Positions 49,486-60,797 of a DNA stretch of 64,000 nucleotides are shown in pieces. A program made the translations under genes and the position numbers. Positions within the stretch are counted from its first letter, which is position 1. Each line of letters opens with the position of its first letter. The stretch comes from Leucobacter sp. OLIS6. GTDB taxonomy: Bacteria; Actinomycetota; Actinomycetes; Actinomycetales; Microbacteriaceae. The stretch lies in contig NZ_MRAV01000010.1 of the NCBI RefSeq assembly GCF_002752355.1, forward strand, positions 62,001-126,000, given 5' to 3'. Below the pieces are notes generated by a model, which saw nothing but the letters and a program-made list of their open reading frames with translations, was not told the origin of the DNA and ran no database searches.

Positions 49486-50697
49486 TCAGCGCTCCGGGAT
49501 CAGCACGTGGGTTGTGGATCCGGACCTGACGATGATGCGTCCGGAGTCGATCCGGGAGGTCGCATCGGGGGCGCGCCACTCGAGGACGCGTTTGCCGGTT
49601 CCGTCGATGACGACGATGCCGTCGGCTTCGTCCGATGGCGAGTCGAACAGCAGCAGCGAGCCATCGGCGCTGACGGCCTGCAGCGAAATGATGCTGTCGG
49701 GCAGATCGTCGATCGGCCCCTTCCGGGTGAAGTTCTGCTGGTGCTCGCTCTGCCAGAGCGCCGGACGCCCGCTCGAATCGACGCCGACGACGGTTCCCGC
49801 CGCGACGTGGTCGGCGATCGGGAAGGTGATACCGTCGGACGGCGACGGCACGAAGCCGTACTGCGAGGAACCGGTCGTGCGTTCCACCTCTGCGCCGTGC
49901 ACGTCGGAGAACGCGTACTCGGGGTCGCGCTCGTTCACGTTGAGCACGAAGCCGTCGCCGGCCCACTTCAGGCCGAACGGCTTGTCGTAGCCGCGTTCGA
50001 CGAGCACGGTTCCGGTGCGTCCGTCGACCACCGAGAGCCGGTCGCCGAGTGCGTCGTCGACGCCGATGCGGCCGTCCGCGAGCGGAACGGTCTTGCTCTG
50101 CGGCGTCAGCGGGAGGCGCCAGGCGACTCGCTCGCCGTCGGCTCCGACGAGGGCTTCGCCGGCGTCGAGCACGATCAGCCCGCCCGCTCTGCTGATCGGG
50201 GTCGCGGTCGAGAGGAGGGACTTTCCGGGGAGCTTCTGGGCGACCGTTCCGGTTTCGATCGAGACGAGCGCCCGAGTGCTGCGTTCCGGGGGGCCGAGAT
50301 CGACGGCGACCGCTCCCTCGAACGATGATCCGGTCGAGCACGAGGCCTGCTCGATCTCCCAGCCGACTGCGGCGTCGGGCAGGAGGGGGCGTCCGAGCAC
50401 CCGCTGCGTGATCCCCGGGCCGCTCTGGAACTCGACGATCCAGCCGTCCGAGACGCCGCAGACACGATTGGACGTGGAATAGGTCGATCCGACACCGGCG
50501 GCGTACGCCGGATCGAACCAGCGGCCGGAGTCGCCGGTCGGATGCAGGCGTGCTGGCTCCTTCTCCCCTGATGCGTGCTGCGGCGCGCTCGGTGCGCAAG
50601 CGGCGAGCAGTGAGACGGCGACCACGCCCAGGAACGCGGTGGCTGCCGCGCCGATGCGTCGCGCGAGCGCGCTGCGGCCGGTCGGTCGTTCGGTCAT
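49486..50697 (-). CDS. Secreted lipoprotein with predicted beta-propeller
   Basis: A 403-residue lipoprotein, signal peptide with lipobox LLAAC (Cys34). The mature part is rich in short beta-type repeats with recurring D-G-R-x-G or S-D-G motifs (PLADGRIGVDDALG, VVDGRTGTVLVERG, VSADGSLLLFD, VIDGTGKRVLEW), as in PQQ-like propellers. I cannot assign a function; extracellular binding or scaffolding is plausible. Its ATG overlaps the stop of the MFS gene (ATGA), so it is co-translated with a transporter that may share its ligand. Confidence 0.75.
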   Translation of the reverse strand: MTERPTGRSALARRIGAAATAFLGVVAVSLLAACAPSAPQHASGEKEPARLHPTGDSGRWFDPAYAAGVGSTYSTSNRVCGVSDGWIVEFQSGPGITQRVLGRPLLPDAAVGWEIEQASCSTGSSFEGAVAVDLGPPERSTRALVSIETGTVAQKLPGKSLLSTATPISRAGGLIVLDAGEALVGADGERVAWRLPLTPQSKTVPLADGRIGVDDALGDRLSVVDGRTGTVLVERGYDKPFGLKWAGDGFVLNVNERDPEYAFSDVHGAEVERTTGSSQYGFVPSPSDGITFPIADHVAAGTVVGVDSSGRPALWQSEHQQNFTRKGPIDDLPDSIISLQAVSADGSLLLFDSPSDEADGIVVIDGTGKRVLEWRAPDATSRIDSGRIIVRSGSTTHVLIPER

Positions 50698-52025
50698 CCC
50701 GCAGCCGCCATGGTGCGCCGACCGACGGGCAGCAGCAGGAGCAGGCCGATGATCAGGACGAGCACGATCCCGAGGATGCCGAAGATGGTGGATCCGCCGA
50801 GCGCGACCGCGAGCGTGAATCCGGCGGGCGCGAGGAACGACACCGCACGTCCGGTCGTGGCGTAGAGACCGAAGATCTCACCCTCCTTGCCGGGCGGGAT
50901 GAGCCGGGCGAGGAAGGAGCGGCTCGCGGACTGCACGGGCCCGACGAAGATGCACAGCAGGAGTCCGAACACCCAGAACACCCAGGATCCGAGCGGGTTC
51001 AGCAGGAAGACGAGCAGACCGCAGAACAGCATCAGCGTGAGCGAGGCGACCATGACGGACTTCGCTCCGATCCGGTCCTCGAACATGCCGATCAGGATCG
51101 TGGCGAGCCCGGCGACGACGTTTGCGGCGATGGCGAAGACGATGACCGTCGTGGAGTCGAAGCCGAAGCTGCGCGCCGCGATCACACCGCCGAACGTGAA
51201 GACGCCGGCGAGCCCGTCGCGGAACACGGCGCTCGCGATGAGGAAGAAGAGGGTCTGTCGGGCGGTGCGCCACAGGTTCCGCACGCTGCGGAACAGGTCG
51301 GCGTACGCGGTCAGGATCCCGCGACCGGCGCCGTGGTACTCGGCGGCGACGGGGATCTCGGGCACCGCGAAGAAGACCGGTACGGCGAAGATCCCGAACC
51401 AGGCGGCGGCGAGCACCATGGCGACGCGGATGTTCCAGGCACCCTCGCTCGTGACCCCGAACCAGCCGACTTCGGGGAAGATGAAGCCGACCAGCAGGAT
51501 CGCGAGCAGCACGATGCCGCCGAGATAGCCCATGCCCCAGCCGAAGCCCGAGATCTTGCCGACGTTGCGGTTGTTGGAGATCTGCCCGAGCATCGCGTTG
51601 TAGCTGACGCTCGCGAACTCGAATGCGACGTTGCCGACCGCGAGCAGTACGAGGCCGAGCAGGAGGTACTGCTCGGCGGGGGCGACGAGCACCATCAGCG
51701 CGGTGCAGGCCACGACGATCGCCGTGTTGATGCCGAGCCAGGTCTTGCGCCGACCGGCCGCGTCCGAGAGGCGTCCGATCACGGGGGCGAAGAGCGCGAC
51801 GACGATGCCGGCGATGAGGAGCGCGGTGCCGAGCTTCGCCGAGACCTCCTGCTCGGGGCCGAACGACTCGCTCGTGAGGTACACGCTGAAGACGAACGTG
51901 GTGACGACCGCGTTGAACGAGGCCGACCCCCAATCCCAGAGCGACCAGGCGAAGACCGTGCGCTTGCGCACGGCGGGGAGGTCGGTGTCGGCCTCGGCGC
52001 CTGCGGCCGTATTCGGGGCGATCAT
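50694..52025 (-). CDS. MFS transporter, UMF1/Atg22-like
   Basis: A 443-residue membrane protein with 11-12 helices. FAWSLWDWGSASFNAVVTTF near the N-terminus, GRLSDAAGRRKTWLG between helices 2 and 3, and SRSFLARLIPPGKEGEIFGLY are hallmarks of the UMF1 (Atg22-like) MFS family, whose yeast members release amino acids from vacuoles; bacterial substrates are unknown. ATG 52025 follows TACCCT by six bases; an upstream ATG at 52055 would lie beyond the promoter. Operon with the lipoprotein gene. Confidence 0.87.
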   Translation of the reverse strand: MIAPNTAAGAEADTDLPAVRKRTVFAWSLWDWGSASFNAVVTTFVFSVYLTSESFGPEQEVSAKLGTALLIAGIVVALFAPVIGRLSDAAGRRKTWLGINTAIVVACTALMVLVAPAEQYLLLGLVLLAVGNVAFEFASVSYNAMLGQISNNRNVGKISGFGWGMGYLGGIVLLAILLVGFIFPEVGWFGVTSEGAWNIRVAMVLAAAWFGIFAVPVFFAVPEIPVAAEYHGAGRGILTAYADLFRSVRNLWRTARQTLFFLIASAVFRDGLAGVFTFGGVIAARSFGFDSTTVIVFAIAANVVAGLATILIGMFEDRIGAKSVMVASLTLMLFCGLLVFLLNPLGSWVFWVFGLLLCIFVGPVQSASRSFLARLIPPGKEGEIFGLYATTGRAVSFLAPAGFTLAVALGGSTIFGILGIVLVLIIGLLLLLPVGRRTMAAAG

Positions 52026-52029
52026 GCGC

Positions 52030-52929
52030 TCAGGGTAGCGCCTGCGGGGAAACACCGGGGGTCCGCGCCCGGAGCGCCTCCGCGACCGAGAGCAGCCAGG
52101 GCCACAGCTCGGGATCGGTGACCGGGAACAGGCGCGGCGAGTAGAGGAACGCCTCCTCGCCGAGGACCTCCAGATCGACCGGGCGCGCCGTGAGCAGGTC
52201 GAGCAGCTCGGGATCGACGAACGCGGCGGCGCGCTCGCCGTCGCGCTTCCACGCCCACAGGGTGAACCGGTCCCCGTTCGCGGCTCGGAGACGGGCCGGT
52301 TCGCGCATGTCGACGAACCCGGCGATGCTGCCGCCGTCGATCATCGAGTTGTTCGACTTCGCGTCGAGCAGGAACGGCGGGGCCGAGCCGCCGAGCGCGA
52401 TCCGGACATAGCCGGAGCTCACGGGCGACTCGATCCCGCGGTATCCGACGTCGGTGGCGTGGTACTCGCCGACCTCGATCGAGCGGTCCGGCCAGCGCAG
52501 CACGCCTTCGAGGCGCTGATTCTTGCTGCCCCGACCGATCACCGAGCCGACGGCGGGAGGATCGGCCTCGCGTTCGACGAGTTCGAGGCCGTTGGCCGCG
52601 GCGAAGCCGGTGATGCGCCGGCGCTGGTCGGGCAGCGCGCGGCTCTGCCGGACCGCGCCGCGCAGCACGAAGACGCACAGCCAGGCGGTGAGGATCGCGA
52701 CGGCGGCCGCGGGGAGGAGCCACCAGACCGAGCCGCCGCTGAGCGTGCCCATGGCGAACGCGGCTGCGAGGCCGAGACCGAGCACGATCACGAGGAGGAG
52801 CGCGCAGCCGGTCCCGATCGCGGTGCCGGCCTTCGTCCGTCCGTGGCGGCGATCGATCTCGGCCGAGAGCTCGCGCGCGGAGGCGCGGTCCTCGGGACCC
52901 GTGAGGGGACTGAGATCGAGCTCGGGCAT
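52030..52929 (-). CDS. Uncharacterised two-helix membrane protein (paralogue of the 1601 gene product)
   Basis: A 299-residue protein with a 35-residue charged N-terminus, two helices (residues 38-60 and 68-90) and a soluble C-terminal domain. That domain begins RRRITGFAAANGLELVE and contains PPFLLDAKSNNSMIDGG and FTLWAWKRDGERAAAFVDPE, then LWPWLLSVAEAL. The same order of features, with weak identity, occurs in the protein at 1601-3109. No known domain is recognised. The ATG follows TACGCT by seven bases. It ends four bases before the MFS gene start and may be in the same transcript. Confidence 0.72.
   Translation of the reverse strand: MPELDLSPLTGPEDRASARELSAEIDRRHGRTKAGTAIGTGCALLLVIVLGLGLAAAFAMGTLSGGSVWWLLPAAAVAILTAWLCVFVLRGAVRQSRALPDQRRRITGFAAANGLELVEREADPPAVGSVIGRGSKNQRLEGVLRWPDRSIEVGEYHATDVGYRGIESPVSSGYVRIALGGSAPPFLLDAKSNNSMIDGGSIAGFVDMREPARLRAANGDRFTLWAWKRDGERAAAFVDPELLDLLTARPVDLEVLGEEAFLYSPRLFPVTDPELWPWLLSVAEALRARTPGVSPQALP
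52032..52037 (-). promoter_or_regulatory. -10 box for a leaderless MFS transcript
   Basis: On the minus strand TACCCT, six bases, then ATG 52025. It lies inside the 3-prime end of the upstream gene. Confidence 0.4.
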
Positions 52930-52936
52930 GGGCCAC

Positions 52937-52942
52937 AGCGTA
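52937..52942 (-). promoter_or_regulatory. -10 box of leaderless transcript
   Basis: On the minus strand TACGCT, seven bases, then ATG 52929. Confidence 0.45.
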
Positions 52943-52984
52943 CTGCGGGGAGGGCCCGAAGGGCAGGAGGGATCGAAGCTGAGA

Positions 52985-55014
<2,030 letters not shown>

Positions 55015-55016
55015 CC

Positions 55017-55610
55017 ATGACGAACGAGGAGCAGCGCACGCCCCAGGGTGACCAGCCCGGCGACGAGGTTCCCGTTGCGGGGCCGGAGGCGAACGCCTCC
55101 GGCCCCGCGCCGCAGGGCGAGGATCTGACGGTCGACGACATCCTGTCGACCGAGCAGGACGCGTCGGCGGCCGGGGATCCCGATGCGGCGGCCGAGGCCG
55201 AGAACCCGTACCTGGAGGACCTGCGTCGGATCACCGCGGAGTACGCGAACTACCGCAAGCGGACCGAGGCGAACGCGGTCATCGAGAAGCAGCGCGCCAC
55301 GGCCTCGGCCGTGCTGCCCATGCTCTCGGTGCTCGACGACCTCGACCGCGCCGAGCAGCACGGGGACCTCGAAGAGGGCTCCGCGTTCGCCACGATCGCG
55401 ACCAAGATCCGATCCACCTTCGAGCGCCTCGGCCTCGAGAGCTTCGGCGAGAAGGGCGAGCCCTTCGACCCGCAGCTGCACGAGGCCATCGCCCAGGTGC
55501 CGGTTCCCGGCACCGAGTCCGAGACGGTGCTCGACGTGATCGAGCGCGGCTACCGGATCGGCGATGTCGAGCTGCGGCCCGCCAAGGTGGCCGTGGCTGT
55601 GGGGGGCTGA
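55017..55610 (+). CDS. grpE: Nucleotide exchange factor GrpE
   Basis: A 197-residue GrpE. An 60-residue acidic, disordered N-terminus precedes the long helix [20 protein letters not shown], and the C-terminal beta domain has [19 protein letters not shown] and the closing [17 protein letters not shown]. It releases ADP from DnaK. Only two bases separate it from dnaK, and its stop overlaps the dnaJ start (TGATG). Confidence 0.95.
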   Translation: MTNEEQRTPQGDQPGDEVPVAGPEANASGPAPQGEDLTVDDILSTEQDASAAGDPDAAAEAENPYLEDLRRITAEYANYRKRTEANAVIEKQRATASAVLPMLSVLDDLDRAEQHGDLEEGSAFATIATKIRSTFERLGLESFGEKGEPFDPQLHEAIAQVPVPGTESETVLDVIERGYRIGDVELRPAKVAVAVGG

Positions 55611-56575
55611 TGGCAAGTCAAGACTGGCTCGAGAAGGATTTCTACCAGATCCTCGGCGTCGCGAAGGACGTCAGCGAAGCGGATCTGAAGAAGGCCTATC
55701 GCAAGCTCGCCCGCAAGTACCACCCGGATTCGAACCCGGGCGATACCGCGGCCGAGGCCCGATTCAAGGAGATCAGCGAGGCGTACTCGGTGCTCTCCGA
55801 TTCGGAGCAGCGCGCCGAGTACGACCAGATCCGCGCCATGGGTACCGGGTCGGCCCGCTTCACCTCGGGCGGGCAGGGCTTCGAGGACATCTTCGGAGGC
55901 ATGTTCGGCCAGCAGGGCGGGCACAGCGCGACCGGCGGCCGGAACTTCAGCTACCAGCAGGGCGGCCCGCAGGGCTTCGACGACATCTTCAGCATGTTCG
56001 GCGGGGGCGGCGCACCGCGCGGTCCCCAGCGGGGCCGCGACATCACCGCCTCGACCACGCTCGACTTCGAGACGGCGGTGCGCGGCAACACCGTGACGCT
56101 GCAGGCTCCGAGCGGGCAGGTCAAGGTCAAGATCCCGGCCGGCGTCTCCGACGGGCAGAAGATCAAGGTCCGCGGCAAGGGCGAGCCCAGTCCCGACGGC
56201 GGAACCGCCGGCGACATCATCCTGACCGTGCACGTGCGCTCGCACCCCGTGTTCGAGCGCGACGGCCAGAACCTGCGGCTCTCGCTGCCCGTCACCTTCA
56301 CCGAGGCCGCCCTCGGCGCGACGGTGGAGGTGCCGACGCTCGGCGGTCCGACCGTCAAGCTGAAGGTGCAGCCGGGCACCCCGAGCGGCCGCGTGCTGCG
56401 GGTCAAGGGCCGCGGCGTGCAGTCCGCGAAGGGCACCGGCGACCTGCTCGCCGAGGTCCAGGTGGTCGTGCCCGCGCACCTCTCGGACGCGGCGAAGGAG
56501 GCGCTCGAAGCCTTCCGCGCCGTCGAGCCCGACGAGAACCCGCGAGCGGATCTGCTCGCGCGCGCCAAGGGATAA
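55610..56575 (+). CDS. dnaJ: DnaJ co-chaperone, type II (no zinc finger)
   Basis: A 321-residue J-domain protein. J domain with [20 protein letters not shown] and the HPD tripeptide in KYHPDSNPG; a G/F-rich region ([14 protein letters not shown]) follows, then the two C-terminal beta-barrel domains ([39 protein letters not shown]). The four CxxCxGxG zinc repeats of DnaJ type I are absent, so it is of the CbpA/DnaJ1-like class typical of the actinobacterial dnaK operon. It stimulates DnaK ATP hydrolysis. An 18-bp hairpin follows before hspR. Confidence 0.93.
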   Translation: MASQDWLEKDFYQILGVAKDVSEADLKKAYRKLARKYHPDSNPGDTAAEARFKEISEAYSVLSDSEQRAEYDQIRAMGTGSARFTSGGQGFEDIFGGMFGQQGGHSATGGRNFSYQQGGPQGFDDIFSMFGGGGAPRGPQRGRDITASTTLDFETAVRGNTVTLQAPSGQVKVKIPAGVSDGQKIKVRGKGEPSPDGGTAGDIILTVHVRSHPVFERDGQNLRLSLPVTFTEAALGATVEVPTLGGPTVKLKVQPGTPSGRVLRVKGRGVQSAKGTGDLLAEVQVVVPAHLSDAAKEALEAFRAVEPDENPRADLLARAKG

Positions 56576-56594
56576 CTCAACACCGACGGGCCGC

Positions 56595-56642
56595 GCGGGT
56601 CCGGTGCCCGGAACCTCACGAGGATCCGGGCACCGGACCCGC
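56595..56642 (+). terminator. 18-bp perfect hairpin between dnaJ and hspR
   Basis: Arms 56595-56612 and 56625-56642 (GCGGGTCCGGTGCCCGGA and its complement) with a 12-base loop. It could attenuate hspR expression relative to the chaperones or stabilise the upstream mRNA. Confidence 0.65.
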
Positions 56643-56677
56643 CGGCCCCGTCGCATCAGACGAAGGGGATGAGCGCC

Positions 56678-57103
56678 ATGACCGGGCCGCAGATGGATCG
56701 CACCACGCCCGTGTTCGCGATCGCCGTCGCGGCGGAGCTCGCCGAGATGCACCCGCAGACCCTGCGGCAGTACGACCGGATCGGTCTCGTCTCGCCGCAG
56801 CGCACCCGCGGCAACACCCGGCGGTATTCGCTGCGCGACGTCGAGCAGCTGCGCGAGGTCGGCCGGCTCTCGGCCGAGGGGCTGAGCCTCGAGGGGATCC
56901 GGCGCGTGCTGGAGCTCGAGGACCGTGTGCAGCACCTCGAGACGCGCGTGCGCGAGCTCGAGCGTGCGCTCTCCGATGAACTGCTCAACCGGCCGGGCCG
57001 GCGCGTGTTCGCGGCCGGCTCCGAGGGCGAGGTCTTCACCCTCAGCCGCGGTACGCGGGTGCGCCGCAGCACCGAGATGGTCGTCTGGCACCCCGGTGAC
57101 TGA
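56678..57103 (+). CDS. hspR: Heat shock repressor HspR (MerR family)
   Basis: A 141-residue MerR-type regulator. The HTH is FAIAVAAELAEMHPQTLRQYDRIGLV with wing RTRGNTRRYSLRDVEQL, followed by a dimerisation helix (LEDRVQHLETRVRELERAL). HspR with DnaK as co-repressor binds HAIR sites such as the two upstream of dnaK. ATG 56678 is preferred to ATG 56669 because GAAGGGG ends nine bases before it. Its C-terminal tail beyond residue 100 (RRVFAAGSEGEVFTLSRGTR) is longer than in mycobacterial HspR. The stop overlaps the methyltransferase start by eight bases. Confidence 0.93.
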   Translation: MTGPQMDRTTPVFAIAVAAELAEMHPQTLRQYDRIGLVSPQRTRGNTRRYSLRDVEQLREVGRLSAEGLSLEGIRRVLELEDRVQHLETRVRELERALSDELLNRPGRRVFAAGSEGEVFTLSRGTRVRRSTEMVVWHPGD

Positions 57104-58307
57104 GCCCGGCACCACCTTCGAAGACGCAGTTTCGGCGTTCTTCGGCGGGCTCTCGAGGGAGCCCGATCTCGACGCCCCCGAACTGCTGCCGTTCGACGCG
57201 ACGGACCGCCTGCTGCTCGATGCCGCGAGGGATCCCCGCTTCGCCGGGGCGCTGCGCGCCGACGGCGGCACCGTCGTGATCGGCGACCGGCACGGCGCGC
57301 TCGCGCTCGGCGCCGCGCAGCTGCTCGGCGCGACCGGCGTGCGGGTCCACCAGGATCCGCTGCTCGGCGAGCGCGCGCTGCACGCGAACGCGGCTCGTCT
57401 GGGCGTCGCGGACGCGCCGATCTCGCTCCCGCTCGGCCCCGGACTGCTGCGCGGAGCGACGCTCGTGCTGCTCCAGCTGCCGCGCGGGCTCGACGCGCTC
57501 GACGAGATCGCGTATGCGATCGCGCGCTGGGCGGACCCCTCGGTGGTCGTGCTGGCCGGCGGCCGCGTGAAGCACATGACCCTCGCCATGAACGAGGTGC
57601 TGCAGCGCAGCTTCGCCGAGGTGTCGGCAGGGCTCGCGCGGCAGAAGTCCCGGATCCTCACCGCCTCCGCGGCACGCACGGCCGAGGAGCTCGGAGACCC
57701 GCGCTTCCCCGTCTGGGGCGAGGATCCCGACCTCGGCTTCCGCCTCGCCGCGTTCGGCGCAGCCTTCGGCGGAACGAAGCTCGACCGCGGCACGCGGCTG
57801 CTGCTCGACACGCTGCGCACCGCGCCCCCGCGCGCGGCGGGCTCCGGCGCAGCCGGCAGCTCCGGGCAGGATCCGGCGCGCGTGGTCGATCTCGGCTGCG
57901 GCACCGGCACGCTCGCGGTCAGCGCGGCGCTCGCCTGGCCCGACGCCGAGGTCATCGCGACCGATCAGTCGGCCGCGGCGGTCGCGTCGACCGAGCTCAC
58001 CGCCGAAGCGGCCGGCGTCGCGGATCGCGTCGAGACCGTGCGCGCCGACGGTTGCGAAGCCGTGCCCGACGGCTGGGCCGATCTGATCCTGCTCAACCCG
58101 CCGTTCCACTCCGGATCGACCGTGCACACCGCCGTCGCGCATCGCCTCATCCGCTCGTGCGCCCGCGCGCTCGCACAGGGCGGCGAACTGCGGATCGTCT
58201 TCAACTCGCCCCTCGGCTACCGCCCGACCGTGGAGCGCGCGATCGGCCCCGCCGAGCAGCTCGCCCGCGACCGCACCTTCACGGTGCTGTCGGCGCGGCG
58301 GGCCTGA
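57096..58307 (+). CDS. Class I methyltransferase, RsmC/RlmG-like
   Basis: A 403-residue protein with an N-terminal non-catalytic Rossmann-like half (TVVIGDRHGALALGAAQLLG) and a C-terminal SAM-binding half (VVDLGCGTGTLAVSAALAWP, then DLILLNPPFHSGSTVHTAVA), the two-domain plan of RsmC/RlmG enzymes that methylate N2 of guanine in 16S or 23S rRNA. NPPF is the catalytic motif. The GTG start overlaps the hspR stop by eight bases, so it is probably translated with the heat shock operon. Which rRNA base it targets is not clear. Confidence 0.87.
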   Translation: MTEPGTTFEDAVSAFFGGLSREPDLDAPELLPFDATDRLLLDAARDPRFAGALRADGGTVVIGDRHGALALGAAQLLGATGVRVHQDPLLGERALHANAARLGVADAPISLPLGPGLLRGATLVLLQLPRGLDALDEIAYAIARWADPSVVVLAGGRVKHMTLAMNEVLQRSFAEVSAGLARQKSRILTASAARTAEELGDPRFPVWGEDPDLGFRLAAFGAAFGGTKLDRGTRLLLDTLRTAPPRAAGSGAAGSSGQDPARVVDLGCGTGTLAVSAALAWPDAEVIATDQSAAAVASTELTAEAAGVADRVETVRADGCEAVPDGWADLILLNPPFHSGSTVHTAVAHRLIRSCARALAQGGELRIVFNSPLGYRPTVERAIGPAEQLARDRTFTVLSARRA

Positions 58308-58460
58308 CCGGGTGTGCGTTCGCGGGGGGCCGCGGATCGCGGAATCCCGACGCGCCCCGGGCGATCTCCAGAGACGTCCGAATACACTGATACACGTTCC
58401 CGCGAGCCGAATCCCGTGTTCCGCGGCCCACCCGACGACTCGAAAGGCGCGAGCGCACCC

Positions 58461-59648
58461 GTGAGCCCCACCGATCGACCCGACCGTCTGCGCATCCTGA
58501 TCGGATGCGACACGTTCGCCCCCGACGTGAACGGCGCCGCCCGTTTCGCCGAGCGACTGGCCGCCGGCCTCGTCGAGCGCGGGCACGAGGTCCACGTCGT
58601 GGCCCCCGGCACCCGCTACCGGCGCAGCCGGCCCAAGGTCGAGATCATCGAGGGCCAGCCGATGACCGTGCACCGCCTGCCCTCCATCCGCTGGCTGCCC
58701 CACGACTGGCTGCGTTTCGTCTGGCCTTGGCGCTCGAAGCACTACGCCCGCAAGGTGCTGTCCCGGGTGCGCCCCGACGTGGTGCATATCCAGTCGCACA
58801 TCGTCATCGGCCGCGGCCTCGCGCGCATCGCCCGCCAGCGGCGGATCCCGATCGTGGCGACCAACCACGTGATGGCCGAGAACATCCTCGACTTCACGGT
58901 CATGCCGCCGTTCATCGACAAGCTCGTGCTGAAGCTCGCGTGGGACGACGCCGAGCGCACCTTCAAGATGGCGCGCGCCGTCACGACGCCCACTCGCCGT
59001 GCGGCCGAGTTCCTCGAGCGCACCATCGACATCGACGGCGTGATCCCCGTCAGCTGCGGTATCGACCGCCGCAACTACCGGCCTGACGAGACGCCGCGCA
59101 CCGAGCACCGCATCCTGTCGGTGGGGCGCCTCACCAGCGAGAAGCGGATCGACGTGACGCTGCGCGCCATCGCCGCGCTCGATCCGTCGATCCGGGTCCG
59201 CTTCGACATCGTCGGCGGCGGCGACCAGCGCAAGCACCTCGAGCAGCTCGTGCAGAAGCTCGGCCTGCAGGATCGCGTGCACTTCCTCGGCAAGATCGAT
59301 GAGGAGCAGCTCGTCGACACGTACAGCCGCGCCTCCGTATTCGTCATCTCGTCGATCGCCGAGCTGCAGTCGATCGCGACCATGGAGGCCATGGCCTCCG
59401 GCCTGCCCGTCATCGCGGCGGACGCGGTCGCGCTGCCGCACCTCGTGCACCACGGCGAGAACGGCTACCTCTTCGAGCCCGACAACCACGCCGAGCTCGC
59501 GGCCCGCCTCACCGAGGTGCTCACCGCGGACCCCGAGGAATGGCTGCGCATGCAGCGGGCCTCGCTCGACGGGGTGCTCGTGCACGACATCACGCGCACG
59601 CTCGACACCTTCGAGGCGCTGTACCGCGGAGAGCCGATCCCCGAGTGA
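58461..59648 (+). CDS. GT4-family glycosyltransferase 1
   Basis: A 395-residue GT-B glycosyltransferase. N-terminal LIGCDTFAPDVNGAARFAER binds the acceptor; the C-terminal half has LSVGRLTSEKRIDVTLRAIA and the EX7E region YSRASVFVISSIAELQSIAT then MEAMASGLPVIAADAVALPH. It transfers a sugar from a nucleotide donor to a lipid or glycan acceptor, perhaps for cell-surface mannolipids; donor unproven. GTG 58461 is chosen because similarity begins there; CGAAAGG is about 14 bases upstream. TACACT at 58383 may be its -10 box. It overlaps the next gene by four bases (GTGA). Confidence 0.88.
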   Translation: MSPTDRPDRLRILIGCDTFAPDVNGAARFAERLAAGLVERGHEVHVVAPGTRYRRSRPKVEIIEGQPMTVHRLPSIRWLPHDWLRFVWPWRSKHYARKVLSRVRPDVVHIQSHIVIGRGLARIARQRRIPIVATNHVMAENILDFTVMPPFIDKLVLKLAWDDAERTFKMARAVTTPTRRAAEFLERTIDIDGVIPVSCGIDRRNYRPDETPRTEHRILSVGRLTSEKRIDVTLRAIAALDPSIRVRFDIVGGGDQRKHLEQLVQKLGLQDRVHFLGKIDEEQLVDTYSRASVFVISSIAELQSIATMEAMASGLPVIAADAVALPHLVHHGENGYLFEPDNHAELAARLTEVLTADPEEWLRMQRASLDGVLVHDITRTLDTFEALYRGEPIPE

Positions 59649-60790
59649 GACCCGTCCGCCTCTTCTTCGACGCCCGGTACATCCGCACCGACTTCCACGA
59701 CGGGATCAGCCGGTTCTCGGCGGAGCTCGCGCGCGCCGTCGCCGAGCTCGCCGCGGGCGGTGGATCGACGGGCGAGCGCGACGTCCAGGTGATCTTCCTG
59801 ATCCACGACGATGCGCAGATCCCGCTGCTGCCCGCGGGCGCCCGCACGCTGAAGATCCACGCGCCGACGTCGGCGAAGGAGCCCTTCGCGGCGCTGATCC
59901 TCAACCGGCACCGGCCCGACGCGGTGTTCTCTCCGATGCAGACCATCGGATCGCTGGGGCGCCGGTTCAAGCTGATCCTCACGCTCCACGACACCATCTA
60001 CTACCGCCACCGCACGCCCCCGCGCGACCTGCCGGCGCCCGTGCGGTTCGGCTGGCGGCTGTTCCACCTGAGCTACGTGCCGCAGCGCTTCGTGCTGAAC
60101 CGCGCCGACGTCGTGGCGACGGTGAGCGAGACGAGCAAGCGTCAGTTCGGCGACATGCGCCTGACCCGGCGCCCCGTGATCGTGCTCGGCAACGCGCCGC
60201 AGCGGCTCGAGGAGCTCCTGCCCGAGCTGCCCGCCGGTGCGAACCCGGGCCTCGAGCGCGGCGCCGAGGTACCCAAGCGGATCGTCTACATGGGCTCGTT
60301 CATGCCCTACAAGAACGTCGAGACACTGGTGCGCGGCATGGCCGGGCTGCCGGGCCGAACCCTGCACCTGCTCAGCCGCATCAGCCCGCAGCGCCGGGCC
60401 GAGCTCGAAGCGATCGCGCCGAACGGTGCAGACATCGTGTTCCACGGCGGCGTCTCCGACACCGAGTACGCCGCGCTGCTCGACGATCGCGCGATCCTCG
60501 CGACGCTCAGCCTCGACGAAGGCTACGGGCTGCCGATCGCCGAGGCGCTCGCCTTCGGCGTGCCCGCCGTGGTGAGCGATCTCGAGATCTTCCGTGAGGT
60601 CGCGGGCGACGGCGCGCTGTTCGTCCCGGCGAGGGACCCCGAGGCCTTCGCAGCCGCGGTGCGGGAGCTCGACGACGACGCGGTGCGGGAGCGGATCATC
60701 GCCGCGGGCGTCGCCCACGCGGGCGAGTACTCGTGGGAGCGCACGGCGGGCACGCTGCTCGCCGAGGTGCGCCGCCTCGCCGGGGGCTGA
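59645..60790 (+). CDS. GT4-family glycosyltransferase 2
   Basis: A 381-residue GT-B enzyme. LFFDARYIRTDFHDGISRFS at the N-terminus is the acceptor side; the donor half shows RIVYMGSFMPYKNVETLVRG and LATLSLDEGYGLPIAEALAF with GVPAVVSDLEIFREVAGDGA. It differs from the preceding gene (about 25 percent visible similarity), so the pair are not recent duplicates but probably act in one pathway, since their genes overlap. Surface glycan or glycolipid assembly is likely; substrate not assignable. Confidence 0.87.
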   Translation: MRPVRLFFDARYIRTDFHDGISRFSAELARAVAELAAGGGSTGERDVQVIFLIHDDAQIPLLPAGARTLKIHAPTSAKEPFAALILNRHRPDAVFSPMQTIGSLGRRFKLILTLHDTIYYRHRTPPRDLPAPVRFGWRLFHLSYVPQRFVLNRADVVATVSETSKRQFGDMRLTRRPVIVLGNAPQRLEELLPELPAGANPGLERGAEVPKRIVYMGSFMPYKNVETLVRGMAGLPGRTLHLLSRISPQRRAELEAIAPNGADIVFHGGVSDTEYAALLDDRAILATLSLDEGYGLPIAEALAFGVPAVVSDLEIFREVAGDGALFVPARDPEAFAAAVRELDDDAVRERIIAAGVAHAGEYSWERTAGTLLAEVRRLAGG

Positions 60791-60797
60791 GGGGTCC

